Source: Psoroptes ovis
Lineage: Eukaryota; Arthropoda; Arachnida; Sarcoptiformes; Psoroptidae
Length of the DNA: 64,000 nt
Direction: 5' to 3'
NCBI GenBank assembly: GCA_002943765.1
Contig: PQWQ01000001.1
Span: 3,507,501 to 3,571,500 of the forward strand
This document shows, piece by piece, positions 1 through 13,490 of the stretch (its first letter is position 1; each line of letters opens with the position of its first letter). Position numbers and translations under genes: made by a program. The notes beneath the pieces were generated by a model. The model saw nothing but the letters and a program-made list of their open reading frames with translations. It was not told where the DNA came from and made no database searches.

Positions 1-832
1 ATGTGGACCCAAATATTCTAATAATGGTGACCAAAATAAATTATTGGAATTGGCTTCAAAAGCCACGGCGCAGGCCAGAGCCTCTTCCAATAGGGTGCCA
101 ACCCGCAGGCGTGCATCACCTAAAAAACAACAGCCAGTTAATGAACAAATCATTGATCTGCCTGAATTCCATGGCCAACAACCTGTTGATGATGATACAC
201 AGTTGATCATGATTCTGAATCAATCAACTGGTGAATTGATGGAAATTACGGCTCCTAAAGGCATGGAAGTACAGGATGTGATCAATTCATTAAACTTCAA
301 TCAACCAGTTGAAGAACAAATGGAAGTGATTGAGGAACAACCACAACAAACGTTCACTAATATCGTTGATGTTGCGCAGCAAGAGCAACAAGAATCGACA
401 AATGAAACAAAACAAGATATTAAAACAAAAGCTGAACAAGAAGAAACTGCCGCAGCCATCGAAGTAATAGAACAAGTGAATGACCAGCAATCTGATGCAA
501 CTGGTCAACAAGTTACCGAAGAAAATAATCATCAATTAACAACCGAAACATCGAAAGATCATGACGTCTCTCTTAATCCTGAAACAGAAACAGCCACTGT
601 ATTGATACAGCAAGATGGCGATGGAGTATCGCATCAAATTATTGAAACTGACGATCCGAATGGTTCACAAGCGATCGTATTGCCACCTGAGTGCATAAAT
701 GAAGATGGATCATTAATATTAGACGCTGAAACATTACAAAGGTTGAACTTGGCCATTTCAGTTGATGAAAACGGAACGCTAACAACGCCAGATGGTAGTA
801 CAACATTCATCATTGATACATCAAAAGAATAA
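1..832 (+). CDS. C-terminal exon of an unidentified acidic Gln/Glu-rich protein (5' end outside the window)
   Basis: Frame 2 is open from the left edge to the TAA at 830-832, giving about 276 residues with no convincing start, so this is the last exon (or part of it) of a gene entering from the left. The first residues hold a basic patch with an RRRASPKK stretch that could be a nuclear-localisation or phosphorylation site. The rest is acidic and rich in Gln, Glu and Thr, with hydrophobic clusters such as QLIMILNQSTGELMEI and AIVLPPECINEDGSLILDAE. There is no membrane segment and no recognisable folded domain. The composition resembles a transcription-factor activation region, but that is inference and I do not recognise the family. 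Even codon use and the absence of Asn homopolymer runs support a real exon. Confidence 0.7.
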   Translation, partial: CGPKYSNNGDQNKLLELASKATAQARASSNRVPTRRRASPKKQQPVNEQIIDLPEFHGQQPVDDDTQLIMILNQSTGELMEITAPKGMEVQDVINSLNFNQPVEEQMEVIEEQPQQTFTNIVDVAQQEQQESTNETKQDIKTKAEQEETAAAIEVIEQVNDQQSDATGQQVTEENNHQLTTETSKDHDVSLNPETETATVLIQQDGDGVSHQIIETDDPNGSQAIVLPPECINEDGSLILDAETLQRLNLAISVDENGTLTTPDGSTTFIIDTSKE

Positions 833-1219
833 GAAAATTTTCTCTCGATCATTATCATCATCATTCATCTTACAAACACTGATAAAAACATGCATTCTAA
901 GAAGAAAGAATTGCACAATTCTCATTGATCAATTTATATCCATATTATAATCAAAACACATCATTCGCATTCAATATTGGTTCATAATTTTTTCTCTCCA
1001 TTTTTCATTATTAATAATACAAATTAATTTGAAAATAGTTTTAATAAAACAAAAAATTAAATATTTTGATTTTCATTAGTTTTCATAATTTGAAATAATC
1101 ACAGAATTAAATCATTGGTTAATATTTTATCGATATTGATTGCAAAATTAAATTCATAAAAATTTTTCGACTCATAAACAATCAAAAAATATTTTGAAAA
1201 CTTATAGTTTTGATTTGAT
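833..1219. other. Convergent intergenic region (two 3' UTRs)
   Basis: This 387-bp AT-rich stretch separates the stop codons of two convergent genes, so it must hold both 3' UTRs. Apart from the AATAAA at 1043 I see nothing specific in it. Confidence 0.6.
1043..1048 (+). terminator. Candidate polyadenylation signal AATAAA of the left-edge gene
   Basis: A canonical AATAAA hexamer lies about 210 bp after the stop at 832 and before the convergent AMSH gene ends at 1220. It is the first perfect hexamer I see downstream. In such AT-rich DNA the hexamer is common by chance. Confidence 0.35.
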
Positions 1220-2667
1220 TCAACGTAAATCAATTACATCGACATTCAATTGATCATTGATTATAGTGTGTTCAGATTGTTGATAAAGACTTTGCTCATT
1301 TGAATGTGGATGAAAGCCTTTCTGGCGACATTTCAATATGAAATCCAAACCAATATCAGTTAATGAATACATATGAATTTCTGAAGTTGTCGGTGCAACA
1401 ACAATAGCTATCGCTTCGGGCAACATCTTTTGATACAATGCATGAGTATGTAAATCAATTGATGATAAGAAACTACGCTGTGTTGGATGTGTATGAATCC
1501 AGCCCAACGTTATCAATTTATGGCGTTCTTGCTCCATCAGTAATTCTTCTTCGTTGATCGATGTACACGAATCAGATGTACCGGTTTGTTTCGGTATCAA
1601 TATGTGCGTTATGGTGAATGAATCTTGTTTTAAATGGCCACATAGAATGCCACATGTTTCAATGTTACGATCTGTATTTGGTTGTGCTAATTTTTTGAAT
1701 TTTTCTGTCAACATTTTAAACGGTATTATCATTTCACGTAAAGTATCACGATCAACATCATCTAATAATGATACTGATGGCTTTGTCGAACGATCAATAA
1801 CAGGCGGTTTTGATTTAGGTATTGCATTCTTAGTTTCCTCTTTTTCCTCTAATTTTTCTTTACTTTTATCAACTTTTATCGTATCAATGTTAGTATGATC
1901 GATATTGATTGATTCTTTCAAGTCTTTTTTATCGGCAAGCTCACGTTTTTTATTATCAAGTTGTGTTTGTAAATTCTTGACATAATCTTCCATTTTTTTA
2001 TCTTCTAAATTTTTCTGTTCTTTTTGTCTTTTTTCCATCAATTCTTTTTCTAATTTCGCATATTTTTCATCATAAATTTTCTGGATTTTTATTAGAAATC
2101 AATCGAAAATTTTTGAAAAAAAAATCATTTTATCAAAGTTCAAATAAATTCTACTAATACTAACTTTTTTGACAAGATAATCATCATATTCTTCATTATA
2201 ATTTTTACGTATACGTAATTTTATCTCTTCGGCAAGCGAAAATAATGGCTTAAGTTTACTGCGTACCGAACGTTTTTCTTGATCATCAATTTCATCATAT
2301 TGTGGATGTAATGGTAATTTTTCGACAAATAAACTATAAGAAAAATCAATTAAAAATTGATAATGACCAAAATAATTGATTGATGATCATTAATTAATCG
2401 GAAAATATATCATCATCAACAAACTCACGTAATATATCGCATATATAAAATAAATGCTTGTTCCATATTTTTTTCATCTAAATAAGTATTAGCCATTTCT
2501 AATAATTGACGACCAGATGAAAAGTATAGACGTATCGGTAATGTATTTTCTACATTAAAATTTTTCGATTTATTCACTAATAATTTCATACGTTCATCAG
2601 GTGATTTGACCACTTCGGGTGCTAACAATATATCATTATCAATATTGATTTCATTCGTAGTTGCCAT
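1220..2667 (-). CDS. STAMBP: AMSH/STAMBP-type endosomal JAMM deubiquitinase
   Basis: There are three exons on the minus strand: 2667-2429, 2333-2165 and 2080-1220, with GT-AG introns of 95 and 84 bp in phases 2 and 0. They give 422 residues, matching the roughly 424 of human STAMBP. Residues 1-136 form the N-terminal helical (MIT/USP8-dimerisation-like) domain that binds ESCRT-III in this family. A charged Lys/Glu coiled coil follows, and the JAMM metalloprotease domain occupies about 265-422. The zinc site is complete: Glu277 in IETCGILCG, His332 and His334 in WIHTHPTQRS, Ser342 and Asp345. The AMSH-specific structural zinc ligands Cys387, His393 and His395 (CRQKGFHPHS) are present too. The family cleaves K63-linked ubiquitin chains from endosomal cargo before multivesicular-body sorting. 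I could not pick out the STAM-binding motif, and AMSH versus AMSH-LP cannot be separated. Confidence 0.93.
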
Positions 2668-5600
2668 AATTATTATTTAATTTTAATTATTTTGAATGAA
2701 AAAATAAACAAATCTTTTTAATGTAATTATCTAAAATTGATTGAACACAATAATTAAATCAACATATCAAACTGAATAATTAATATGTTCATTTGTTTTT
2801 CATATATCATATGTTCGAGTAAATAGCAAAAACAAAAACAAAAAAAAATTATGTATCATGACAGCGCAAACGCAAATTTTGTCAAAAAAAGGATAAAATT
2901 TTTTTTGTTAATCATCAAATGCATCATGATGAATGAATTCTTGATATTCTTCTGTTGAATTGCTTCAAAATGGCAAAAAGATTTAACCATCATAAGAATT
3001 ATCATTCATTCCAGTCTCTCTCGAGGAGATATGACCATGAACTTTTTTTGAAGGATTTTTTCGCTTATTTGTTTGTTGTTTCCGGAATTTTGCAGCAAAG
3101 AAAAAAATACGCATGATTAAATTTTTTTCTATGATTTTGATGCATTTTTCTTCTTTATCTTAGATATTTTGCGTCATTGAAAAAAATTTTTTGGGAAATT
3201 TATTAAATTTAAGAATAGAAATAATATTTGAGTCATTGAAAATTCATAATTCAAAATAGAACAAATAAATCAATCAGATAAATTGACGATTTTTGATCAA
3301 ATTTACTGGTCGGAATCGTCTTTTACTGTCCTATTCCCGATTAATGATTAATTAATGAGTCGAAATTTTTATAAAAATCTATGAATTTCATCATTTTTTG
3401 AAAATGTCAAAAGATGTTTGAAACTCTTGGAACTTAGTGAGATAAAAAAATCGAAAATTTTCCCAGTTTCATACAATGCAAGTTTACATTGTTATGGAAA
3501 ATATGAATGAATATCTGGTTTATACATTGATAATTGATTAATCGTTTCTCGTTTTATTTTGCTCAATGAATAATACGTACAAATCTAGAAACGTATATTT
3601 TCGTATTTTGCCAAAAGAAAGATGAAATCAGTTTTGTTTGATTAAATCAGCTAATTTTAAAATTTATGAATTTCATTTGTAAATTTTTTGTATTTTGAAA
3701 AATTAGAAATCTTATGAATTAATTATTAATTTTAAATTAATTATTGTTTTAAATTATGTTGAATCATTTTCACTACTTCTATTGATTACTCAAGGGTATG
3801 TTTATTTTATGTAAATTGTTTTTGTTCTACATTCTTGAATCCTTCCATTGTTTGTATTTATTTTCACTTGGTAATGAAATTTTAAAAAAATTTACATTTT
3901 AAAAAATTAATTTAATATACTGATACATTCGATAATTTATAAATATTATCAAAATTATTTTCTATTTCTCTGGTATAGTCCTTGATTTTTTTAGGACCGT
4001 ACGAAAACAATTGAAACACAAGTATATGTTAATGTTGTTTCTTTTTATTTGGAAAAATAAAAATCTTTGAAATATAATATATATTGATTAAATTAATATC
4101 GGCAACACAAAAACAACAGCAACAACGTTAATATCGAAAAAAAGTGATTATCTATGATCCAAATAAATAGATGTTGCCATTATTCAGATCTATATATCTC
4201 CAAACATTCATGTTTTTTGTATAAATATCGATTAAAGATATATAATCTTCACAGCAGTAACCTACAACTATACAATTGAACAATATAACGATTCACAGCG
4301 ATGATAATATTAATAATAACCATGATGATGATGATTAAAATGAAATGAAAAACCATTTCATTATGATACATATAATTTTATGTAATATTAAACAAAAAAT
4401 AAAAATGAAATTCAACTTATCATTATCATCGTTATCGCTATCATCAGTTTAAATGAATTATGTTGAATTTTGATGCGAAACAATTGATCAACAACAACAG
4501 TTACAGCAATTGTTATTGTTTAGGATATATAATTTAAATATTTTATTCATTTTTCAAAATTTATATAGAAATTCGCTCCAACAATCAATTCAGTAAACAT
4601 CAAACTAATAATTTTCAAACAATTCAAACTTGAATACTGGTGGTAAAATTCATATATCACACTTATATTTGTGTGCATGATTGAAAATATTTATTTCAAA
4701 AGATCCAAAATTCCAGAATTGTATAGCCGTTCTGTTGTACATGAACAAATTGATGATGATAATTCTTGTCAAAAACATTCCGACATCGCCACCCATAGCT
4801 GCAACAAGAATAATAATAATAACGAAAAACAAATCAGACATTGAAATCATTTCATCTCAACAAACACACAGACACACACACATTGACTATATTATATTAC
4901 ATAATAATAATATGTTATATAATATGAAGAATTTCAAGTTATTATTATTCTAGCATTGACGTTGTTTCAAAATGAGAAAAATGAAAATATATAAAAGCGA
5001 CTATAAAACATTATATTTTCTCCAATGTAAAGATTGGTAAAGATTTTCATTTTTTATTTCATTTTTTATTTGGCATTGACTTATATTTTCGTACTTTATA
5101 TTTTAAGGAGGTTTTTTTTCTCCCAAAAATATATGTTCCATTTGAAAATTTCTTTTATTTGTGCCAAATAAATGAATGAATGAATGAATAATAATGAATG
5201 AAAGAATAAAATAAGTGACTTAAAAGTGTCAGTCCGTCCGTCATCTCAAAGAATCTGAATTCAATGATTTTGACTATTTTTCAGTGCTGGTGGTGTGTGT
5301 TTATCTTCTTTGCCATCTTATTATTCTTCATCTTGTTCTAAGAAATTTTTCTGAAGAAACAAAAAAAAATGTAAAAATATTTTGGCAGTGAGCATCAGAA
5401 AGCACCGAGACAAATAAAAAAACCCAATGAATTTCAAATAAGAATTGATGCAATTTAATAATTTTTTTCTGTTTCTGTGTAATTATGAAATGAAATATTT
5501 ATCAAAAAATAAATTACAATGACAATGACAACCAGCAAATTTGATCATCAAAAAAAAAATTATTTCTGTTTTGATTGAGAATTTTAATTCAATTGATTGA

Positions 5601-8600
5601 TTGATGTCTTAATATTTTTACAAAAAAAAAAAACATTTAAATTTCAATGTTAATATTGTCATTTCAATTTGATGATAATCAAATGAAAATAAAAGTGTTT
5701 TGGTTTTTTATTTTGAAAGAATTAATTATTTTTATTTAATCAGCCGATTGATTTTTCAATTTCTTTTGATTCTCTGATCAATTTCTCTGATTGCAAATCT
5801 TGAATTGGAAAAAAAATTCTGGAGGTAATTTTACCACTTTTTAATGATAATTATCGATGATAAATGATTAAACTGTATTTAAATTTATTTATTCATTTCT
5901 AAATGAAAATTTAAATTTGCAAATTTCTGTTGTTTAGTCAAAATGTTGAAATATTAAAATCTATGATCATTATTGAGATATAACAGTATACAACGATGAT
6001 GATGATGATAATAACAAACATAACAATAATAATCAAAAAATACTAATAATGATGATAAAAAATAATGAGAAAAATAGAAACAAATTTTTAATCACGCATA
6101 TTTATTTTTGATTCAAGTTTGATTTGTTTTTCTCAATATTTTTATATTTCTCATTATCATTATTATTATTATTTTCAATATTATTGTTATGATTTGGTAT
6201 CGTTGTTACTGTTGATGTTTTTTAATTATTAATTTTCAATTGTGTTTTTTGCTATTTCAATTCATCACCGAAATTTAATGTTGTTTTGTTTAATTTTGTC
6301 GGTTTTATTATTGAGAAATTTTTGCAAATTCATTCATCAAAAAACGAAACAAACAAACAAACAATAATTAAACGATCCATTTGCGTATATTTATGTCTAT
6401 CACATGCATATTGTGTTTATTTATCATTATTATTATTGTTTATGTTTGATTTTATTCGTTCCCTAAATTTATTTTTTCCCTTGATTCATTTTTTTTTTTT
6501 CATATTGTAACCATTATTATTTTTGCTATTGTCATCAGTCATTGTAGCCTAAAGGCGATAAATTTATAATGTTAATAACTGCAATAAAAATGAAATGAAT
6601 TTGAAATCAAATACTAATATGAATTGAATTGAATTCGAAATAAGTACAAATACCGATACAAATGCGAGCATAAATCAAATATATTGAAGCTAATACCACA
6701 AAGCATCGTATGCAGCAGCATTTTGTTATAAAATAAACAAATAAATAAATCGTTGACATCCAAAGAATTTGTGTGTGTCCATATTTCTTTATTTCTTTTC
6801 CATTTACATTTGTATGTATGTAAAAGTCATTCGTGAATCCGAAGAATAGTGAACAAGAATAAATGTGAAAAAGAAGAATTTTCGCATTTGGAAATTCCGT
6901 ATTTTCAACGATATTCACCGACTTATATCTAAAATAAAAGATAAAACTTTGATTTTACTACAACAGACACAGTCTTTAAGACACCATCATCAGGAGAAGC
7001 TTAAATAAATTTTTTTTAACGCTTTCAAATATTCAATATTTATTCATTTATTCAAACTTGAAAAAAAACACTTTATTATATTAACAATATGTGTATTTGT
7101 TGTACATTATTAGTTAGTGATGATGAACAAATAAACAAATAAATATGAATAAATAAATAAATGCATATAAAATAATAGTTGTATCCACATCTTTTAAATG
7201 CTTTTGAATAGAGATTTGTGTAAATCATTTTTTTTTTTGTTCATTTTTATTCATATTCATTTCATGAGCTTTTATATATTTGTATTCAGATTTCAATATG
7301 TTTTAATGTTTTGATATTTTCATTTCATTTTTACTTATTAATAGATTTAGCGAAATCAGCAATCAACTTACCAACCAAACAACGACAACCGACAACAACA
7401 ATAATCAAGCATCAACAAACTTTTAGTTGTGCAAAAACTTAGCATCAACACAAAAACTTTAGACAACGACGACGACAACGACGACAAACATTCCACACTT
7501 ACATATATTTTCAATTTTGTTCGTCTTCAAAAATTTTATCATTTTCAAATACTATTTTCGACATCTTAATACAATTTTTAATATATTTAAATATATTTGA
7601 AAATATTAAATATTAACTTTGAATACATCATGATTCTTTGATTCTTCATCTTTTTCTTCAAAGATTTTCAATTTCAATTCAATTTTTTCATTCGGTAAGC
7701 AAAAATCTAGAACATCTTACAAATTTATTATCATTCAAACATGTTTTTATTTGAAGAATTGAAATTTTCAATTTTGAAAATTGAATGCACATTTCTCTTA
7801 ATACAAATGAAAATAAATAAAATTCATTTTAATAATAATTATAATTGATAAATATACACGAATTTTATTATAATGAATTTTACTTCACTATTTCCACTGT
7901 GAATTCTTAAGATGTACTTCTTTGAAGAATATTTTTCTCTATTTATTTATCCATTAATTCATTACTTTGCTTTACTTTTGCACTTAATAATTGAATAATT
8001 AAATATTTGATGATTTAAAAGACGACAGAAGAACAAGAATCACATACACAAACAAATCTCTTAGTGTTGGAAAACAACTTAGTTTTTCTTCTTTGATAGC
8101 AAGAATAAAGTGGAAAATTATTATTATCAAAGTTGATGATGATGAAAGAATTTCAAAACATTACTGAGCATAACAGACATTATAAATACGATTCAATATC
8201 ACCATCATCAACATCAATGTGATCTTTCACTTGTAAATGTAATAAGTGAACAAAAAAAAAAGAAAGAATTTCCTCGATGAAATAAATGAAAAAGAATAGT
8301 TAATTATTATTTTTTTAGTAAATAATTCAATGAACAAATGAATAAATAATTCAATGGAATAAATAAATAAATTAATGAATTAATGAAACAAAATATGTTT
8401 TGTTTTTCTCTTTTTGTATTTGATTCATTTGAAAAATTAATTGAATAACGATTGATTCAATTGGAATTTTTCAAATATTTTTTATGTTTGATAATGATAA
8501 TTCATTAATTTTATCATTTTTTTTTTAATTATTTTTATTTTTCTGATAGAAACAATTTGACTTTTTAAAATAATATTCCATGTTAGATATCAAAATCATT

Positions 8601-9172
8601 GTTGATTATTGATTATTCTGCTGAAACGCCCGATAAAACAAATACAAACAAACAAAATTGAAAAATTTGAATTCAAAACATCATCAACATCATCATCAAT
8701 AGCAAATGTACATTGATATGTCCTCTTCTCACTGGTTTTGTTCAATGTTTATTTGATAAATTAAATCTTCAACAATTTCAACGCTTTCCGATTTGCATCA
8801 AAAATTCATCAAAAAAGAAAAATTTCCAAAAAAATTCTTCAATTTAATAATTTAACATTTGACATTTTTGAAAATTTCGAAATTGAAAAATTCATCGTGT
8901 AATTTCAACAAAAAAAAAATCTGCTAAAATAAAAAATTAACGCAATCCAATTTCTCCGATGGTTCAAGTATTTTGATTCATTACAGAATCAAACCGTCCC
9001 TAATCAAAAATAAAATTAAAAAATCATACGATTTCAGCGATATTTATCTGTTTGAACACACCTACACACTTATACCCACCAATATCGGCATATAATTATC
9101 ATTTTATTATCATTATCATCGTCAGTGTAATCGAATAGTCGTCATCAAGTAATAATAATAATAATCATCATC
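2668..9172. other. Long intergenic region, no coding exon supported
   Basis: These 6.5 kb between the divergent AMSH and endophilin start codons are AT-rich and full of short AAT, ATG and TGAA repeats. Open frames inside it translate to hydrophobic Ile/Phe/Asn strings or low complexity, with no exon-like boundaries. It must contain the AMSH promoter just above 2667 and the promoter and 5' UTR of endophilin towards the right end. Confidence 0.6.
7330..7694 (+). other. Possible 5' UTR exon of endophilin
   Basis: A stretch of unusually C-rich sequence (CAACGACGACGACAACGACG) lies here and is followed by a good donor at 7695 (CG|GTAAGC). A matching acceptor sits at 9037 (ATTTCAG|CGAT), shortly before the endophilin start codon at 9173. 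Splicing 7694 to 9038 would give a non-coding leader exon. The left boundary is arbitrary and no transcript evidence is available, so this is a hypothesis. Confidence 0.22.
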
Positions 9173-12100
9173 ATGGCATTAGCAGGATTGAAAAAACAAT
9201 TCAATAAAGCCAATCAGGTAGGTGTTTTTCGTTTTTTTTTTTTTTTTGTTTTACCAATGAAATTATCTCATATCTCTCTGTACATATTTCGTTTCATTTG
9301 AATTTGATTCTCTTATTTGTTCGGAACGATGATATTTGATTATATTTTCCATTTCCATTCATTTATTCATTCATTATTATTCAATCAATCATTATTCATT
9401 ATTATCATTAATAATGGATTTCATAACATGGAAATGAAATTCATTCATTTTTATTATTATTTTTCATTTTTTGTTTCTTCATTTTGTTTTACCTTTATTA
9501 TTATTTTTATTATTTTGGGTCTTTATTTCCGTTTGTTTTCAATAATAATGGAATTTTGAAATTTATGGAAGAAAATATTCATTCTAAAATATACTCCACT
9601 ATGGTATATCGTTGTATATAATATTATCTATAGATGAAATATAGGTGTATGTTTGATGAGTATAATAAAATGTTGACTAAATATTAATCGGATCGAATTT
9701 AATAATATTGATAATAATAATGATGATAATAAGATATGATGAGGTACGATGATTATTGAAGGAAAATAATAATGATGACCTAAGAATCGGGTTAGGAGTT
9801 CTTTTCTTTGATTTTCCATCTGTTTTTTTGAAAATAATAAGAACACCGATAATAATGATGATAATAAGATTTGATATCGCATATTATAATGAATTCTTTT
9901 ATTTTTATTTAATTGAATTTGTTATAATTTTGATTTTTTCGTTTGTTTCAATTAAATATATCCATCTTGTTTCCTTTTTTCGACTGATAATTTAATTCAA
10001 TTTTCATTTTTTTATCTCTCAAAAGTATATGAATGAAAAGATTGGCGGAGTTGAAGGAACTAAATTCACCGATGAATTTACACAACTTGAAAGGGTATGT
10101 TCATTGTTTTTTCCACTGAAAGCTTCAGGTGATTAGTTTATTGAATTTTATGTTTTTGGAAAAAATTTTTCAGAGAACTGATCTCACTTGTGAATTAGTC
10201 GATGAATTAATTAATCGGACCAAAGAATATTTGCAACCGAATCCAGGTATGTATTCAATTCTTTTCATATGGAATGTTTTCAATTTGAATTTGTAATATC
10301 ATTATTTATTCAGCTTCACGAACAAAATTGATGGTCAGTTCAAAACTGAAAGGTGTACCCGGTAAACCTCATTCATATCCACAACCAGAAGGTATTTTAG
10401 CTGATGCTATGTGCAAATATGGAAAAGAAATTGATGATGATTCCAACTTCGGTAAATTTCTGATTTTGATTTGATAGAAGTTTTCTAAATTTAATAAAAT
10501 TCAATGAATATAGCAAGAAGTTTGGTCGAAATGGGTGAAGCTTTGCGTGAAATGGCCGAAGTTAAATATGCGCTGGAAGATAATGTTAAGCAAAATTTCT
10601 TAGAACCATTGACTCATTTACAGGCAAAAGATTTGAAAGATGTTTTGGTAATAATTGATGTTTGAAAAAATTTATGATAGTTCGAAAAATTAATTGAATT
10701 TTTACATATTTTCAATTAAAATGAAAATAATAGTTTCATCGTAAAAAATTGGAAGGAAGACGCTTAGATTATGATTGTAAAAAACGTAAACGACAAAAAG
10801 GTACACATGTCAGTGAAGAAGAAATACGTATGGCTGAAGAAAAATTGGAAGAATCATATAATTTAGCATCAATGGGAATGCACAATCTATTACAAAATGA
10901 AATTGAACAATTATCACAACTATGTGTATTATCGGAAGCATTGTATGAATATCATAGTCAATGTGCAAATATTTTGGAATCATTGAATGCTCGATTAATG
11001 GATATGTATGTATCGATTGATGAGTTTTTAATTTTCATGTCGTTTTTTCAATTAATTTTTTTTCACAAATTTCTTTTCTGTATTTTGTTTCGAAAATGAA
11101 AAATATAGAAAAAATGAAGCAGCTCAACGTACATTTCAACCATATGTACCGAAAAAATTACATGAATTAAATTTAAATACACCAAACATTGGACATGATG
11201 ATTTATCACCCGGTGACGCACACATGATAAATGGTTCGAAATTTTATTCGAATAATACCTGTGATTTTCTATTAAATAATAATAGCAATAATAAACATAA
11301 TGCTACCCATAATGCATTAGCCAACCAAAATACAGCAACAAAAGCTTCATCATTATCATCATCATCCTCTTATTCGAATCATTCATCACCGTTATCAATT
11401 AAATCGGGAAAATTTTTGAATGATTTTTTGAGTACACAGAATAATTCAAATAATAAGAATACAAATGATAATAATAATAGTACAACATCTTATCTATTGA
11501 AAGAAAAGAATGGTCACCAACAAAAACAACTGAATCAACATAAAACTTTATCACATAGTAGAAGTTTATTGAATGTTTCCAATGTTACAAATACTAATAG
11601 TTTCAATTCGAGTAATAATTTTAATAACAAGAATTATTATGATCCCAATTCTGCTTGGGACAGTTGGGATGATAATAATAATAATAAGAATAACAATGAT
11701 AATAGCACCAATTTTAGTAAAAATTTCAATAACAATAATAGTAATAATGATAGTATTAATAATAATAAAGATAATATTAGTGACAATATCAATAGTAACA
11801 AATATGATTTATTAAGATCAGGTATTAATTTTAATATGACCAATATTGATTGGAATCAATGTAGAAATAATCTTAAACAAACACCCAAATCATCGACAAT
11901 GAATTCTAATCATAATAGCAATACAAAAAATATATCATATAGAAATTCTTCATATCATCCAGCAACATCATCGTCATTATCAACGACAACATTTTTATCT
12001 TCAAGTAATATTTTTTTGATTATTGATTGACTAATATGTTCTGTTTCCATCTTCAATTCGAAAAATATTCTTCAACATTCTTCTTTTTTCTAAAAAAATG

Positions 12101-13490
12101 AAATATTTCCAAATAACTAACCACATATTTCTTGTATCTTTAAACTTTCTCGATTCTAAAAAGTTTTTGAATATTCTAAAGTTTCTTTCTACATCTTCTC
12201 CTTCATCCTCTTTCTTGTACTTTATTCTCTTCAAAAGTTTGTCATTTTTAATTTGTAAATCAGAGATGAGAGTGATTGTGGTATGTTTGTGTGTGTGTGT
12301 GATTTAAGTTTCCCAAGTTGAATGATGATGAATGATACATTAGGGAACATGAATACATTGAATTCACCCGAATTCAAATGTTTAACAATGAAGATTTTGT
12401 TGTTGGCGGCAATCTTTTTTTTCTGTGAAAACAAGATAATTAATTCTAAATGTCCCGTTTTCCCTGAATAAATTCTTTTCGTTTATTTATTTACTTTTGA
12501 TTTACTAAATTAATTTCTTATTAATTTTTTATTAAATCACATTCCATCTTTACTCTATTTTGAACTGCATCAAAAATTAAATCTAATAATTAAATTCAGC
12601 CACTTCTCCATCTGTGGATACACCGCCAACAAAACCGACAAATCTATTCTTGGATACTTCAAAAGTTAATGCCAATGGTATCTCATTATGTTATAATTCA
12701 TTAATTTTGATCAATTTTCTTGTTTATTTACGGATTATGATCATTATTATTTTTTAAAATTAATTATCTTGTGTTTTTTTTTCGTTAGTTTAATTTAATT
12801 CAATTCGATTTAGTTTTATTGCCATCCCTTTACATTTATTTATTTTCCTCTCTTAAAATTTGTTTTTCTCTTTTTCTTTAAATCTTCAATTAATATTGGC
12901 TTCCGATTAATAATGAATTAATGCTTTCATATCTTTTTTTCTCTAAATTTCATTCATTCGCCATCCTTCCACAATTTCTATAAACCAATTCTATGAATTA
13001 ATATCTTTTTATATGAAAATATCATTCAACAATCAATCTAATTTGCAATGAATACAAATATTCAAAAACAAAATGTTCCGATGCTTGACATTTCTGCAAT
13101 GAACTGAATTATAATTGAATATTATTTCATCATTATTATTTAATTACTGATTACAATAATATCAACATTTTTCCACTACTTCCTTCATCTTTATTTATTC
13201 ACATTTTTTTTCATTAATATTATCAAATGAAATCAATATATTAATTAAAAGCTTCACCTTTACCTTCTCCTGTTCGTTCTCCAGCACGTACGCCGACCGA
13301 TGCACGTGGTCCTTGTTGTCAAGCATTGTATGATTTTGATGCTGAAAATGAAAATGAATTAAGTTTCAAAGAAGGAGATATTATACAATTGGTTACGCAG
13401 GTGGATGAAAATTGGTATGAAGGTTCAATTAATGATCGTACTGGATTGTTTCCCGTTTCATATGTACAAGTATTGGTACCGATACATTAA
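9173..13490 (+). CDS. EndoA: Endophilin-A (BAR + SH3) with a large Asn-rich insertion
   Basis: Nine exons join in frame: 9173-9217, 10026-10094, 10174-10246, 10314-10451, 10514-10647, 10734-11005, 11109-12004, 12600-12677 and 13252-13490, for 647 residues. The start MALAGLKKQFNKANQ is the endophilin N-terminal amphipathic helix. Residues 1 to about 245 form the BAR domain (EKIGGVEGTKF, LVDELINRTKEYLQPNP). The last 58 residues are an SH3 domain (ALYDF, ENWYEG, GLFPVSYV). Endophilins bend membranes at endocytic necks and recruit dynamin and synaptojanin through SH3. The usual length is about 350-370 residues; the excess is an Asn/Ser-rich linker at about 283-543 carried by exon 7. The exon 7 donor at 12005 (CAA|GTAATA) is the weakest junction, but its phase 1 fits exon 8. 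If it is not used, the frame stops at 12028-12030 without SH3. A donor-like CG|GTGACG at 11213, also phase 1, could skip the linker and give about 383 residues. Confidence 0.93.
11224..12004 (+). repeat. Asn/Ser-rich low-complexity coding insertion in endophilin exon 7
   Basis: About 260 residues dominated by Asn, Ser, Asp and Lys, built from AAT/AAC runs with scattered GAT and AGT codons. It sits between the BAR domain and the Thr/Pro-rich segment leading to SH3, where endophilins normally have a short variable linker. It contains no stop and keeps phase on both sides, so it is read as coding. Expansion of AAT microsatellites is the likely origin. Confidence 0.7.
12005..12599 (+). other. Endophilin intron 7
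   Basis: A 595-bp intron starting at GTAATA and ending TTCAG. It opens with a short in-frame continuation to a TGA at 12028-12030 and contains a TG run near 12290. No other gene is seen in it. Confidence 0.6.

Noticed and set aside
1554..1898. Plus-strand open frame antisense to the AMSH gene
   Set aside because: Shadow of the conserved JAMM coding exon on the opposite strand.
11573..11843. Ile-rich and Leu-rich frames overlapping endophilin exon 7
   Set aside because: Frame shadows of the Asn-codon repeats (AAT read as ATA or, antisense, as ATT/TTA).
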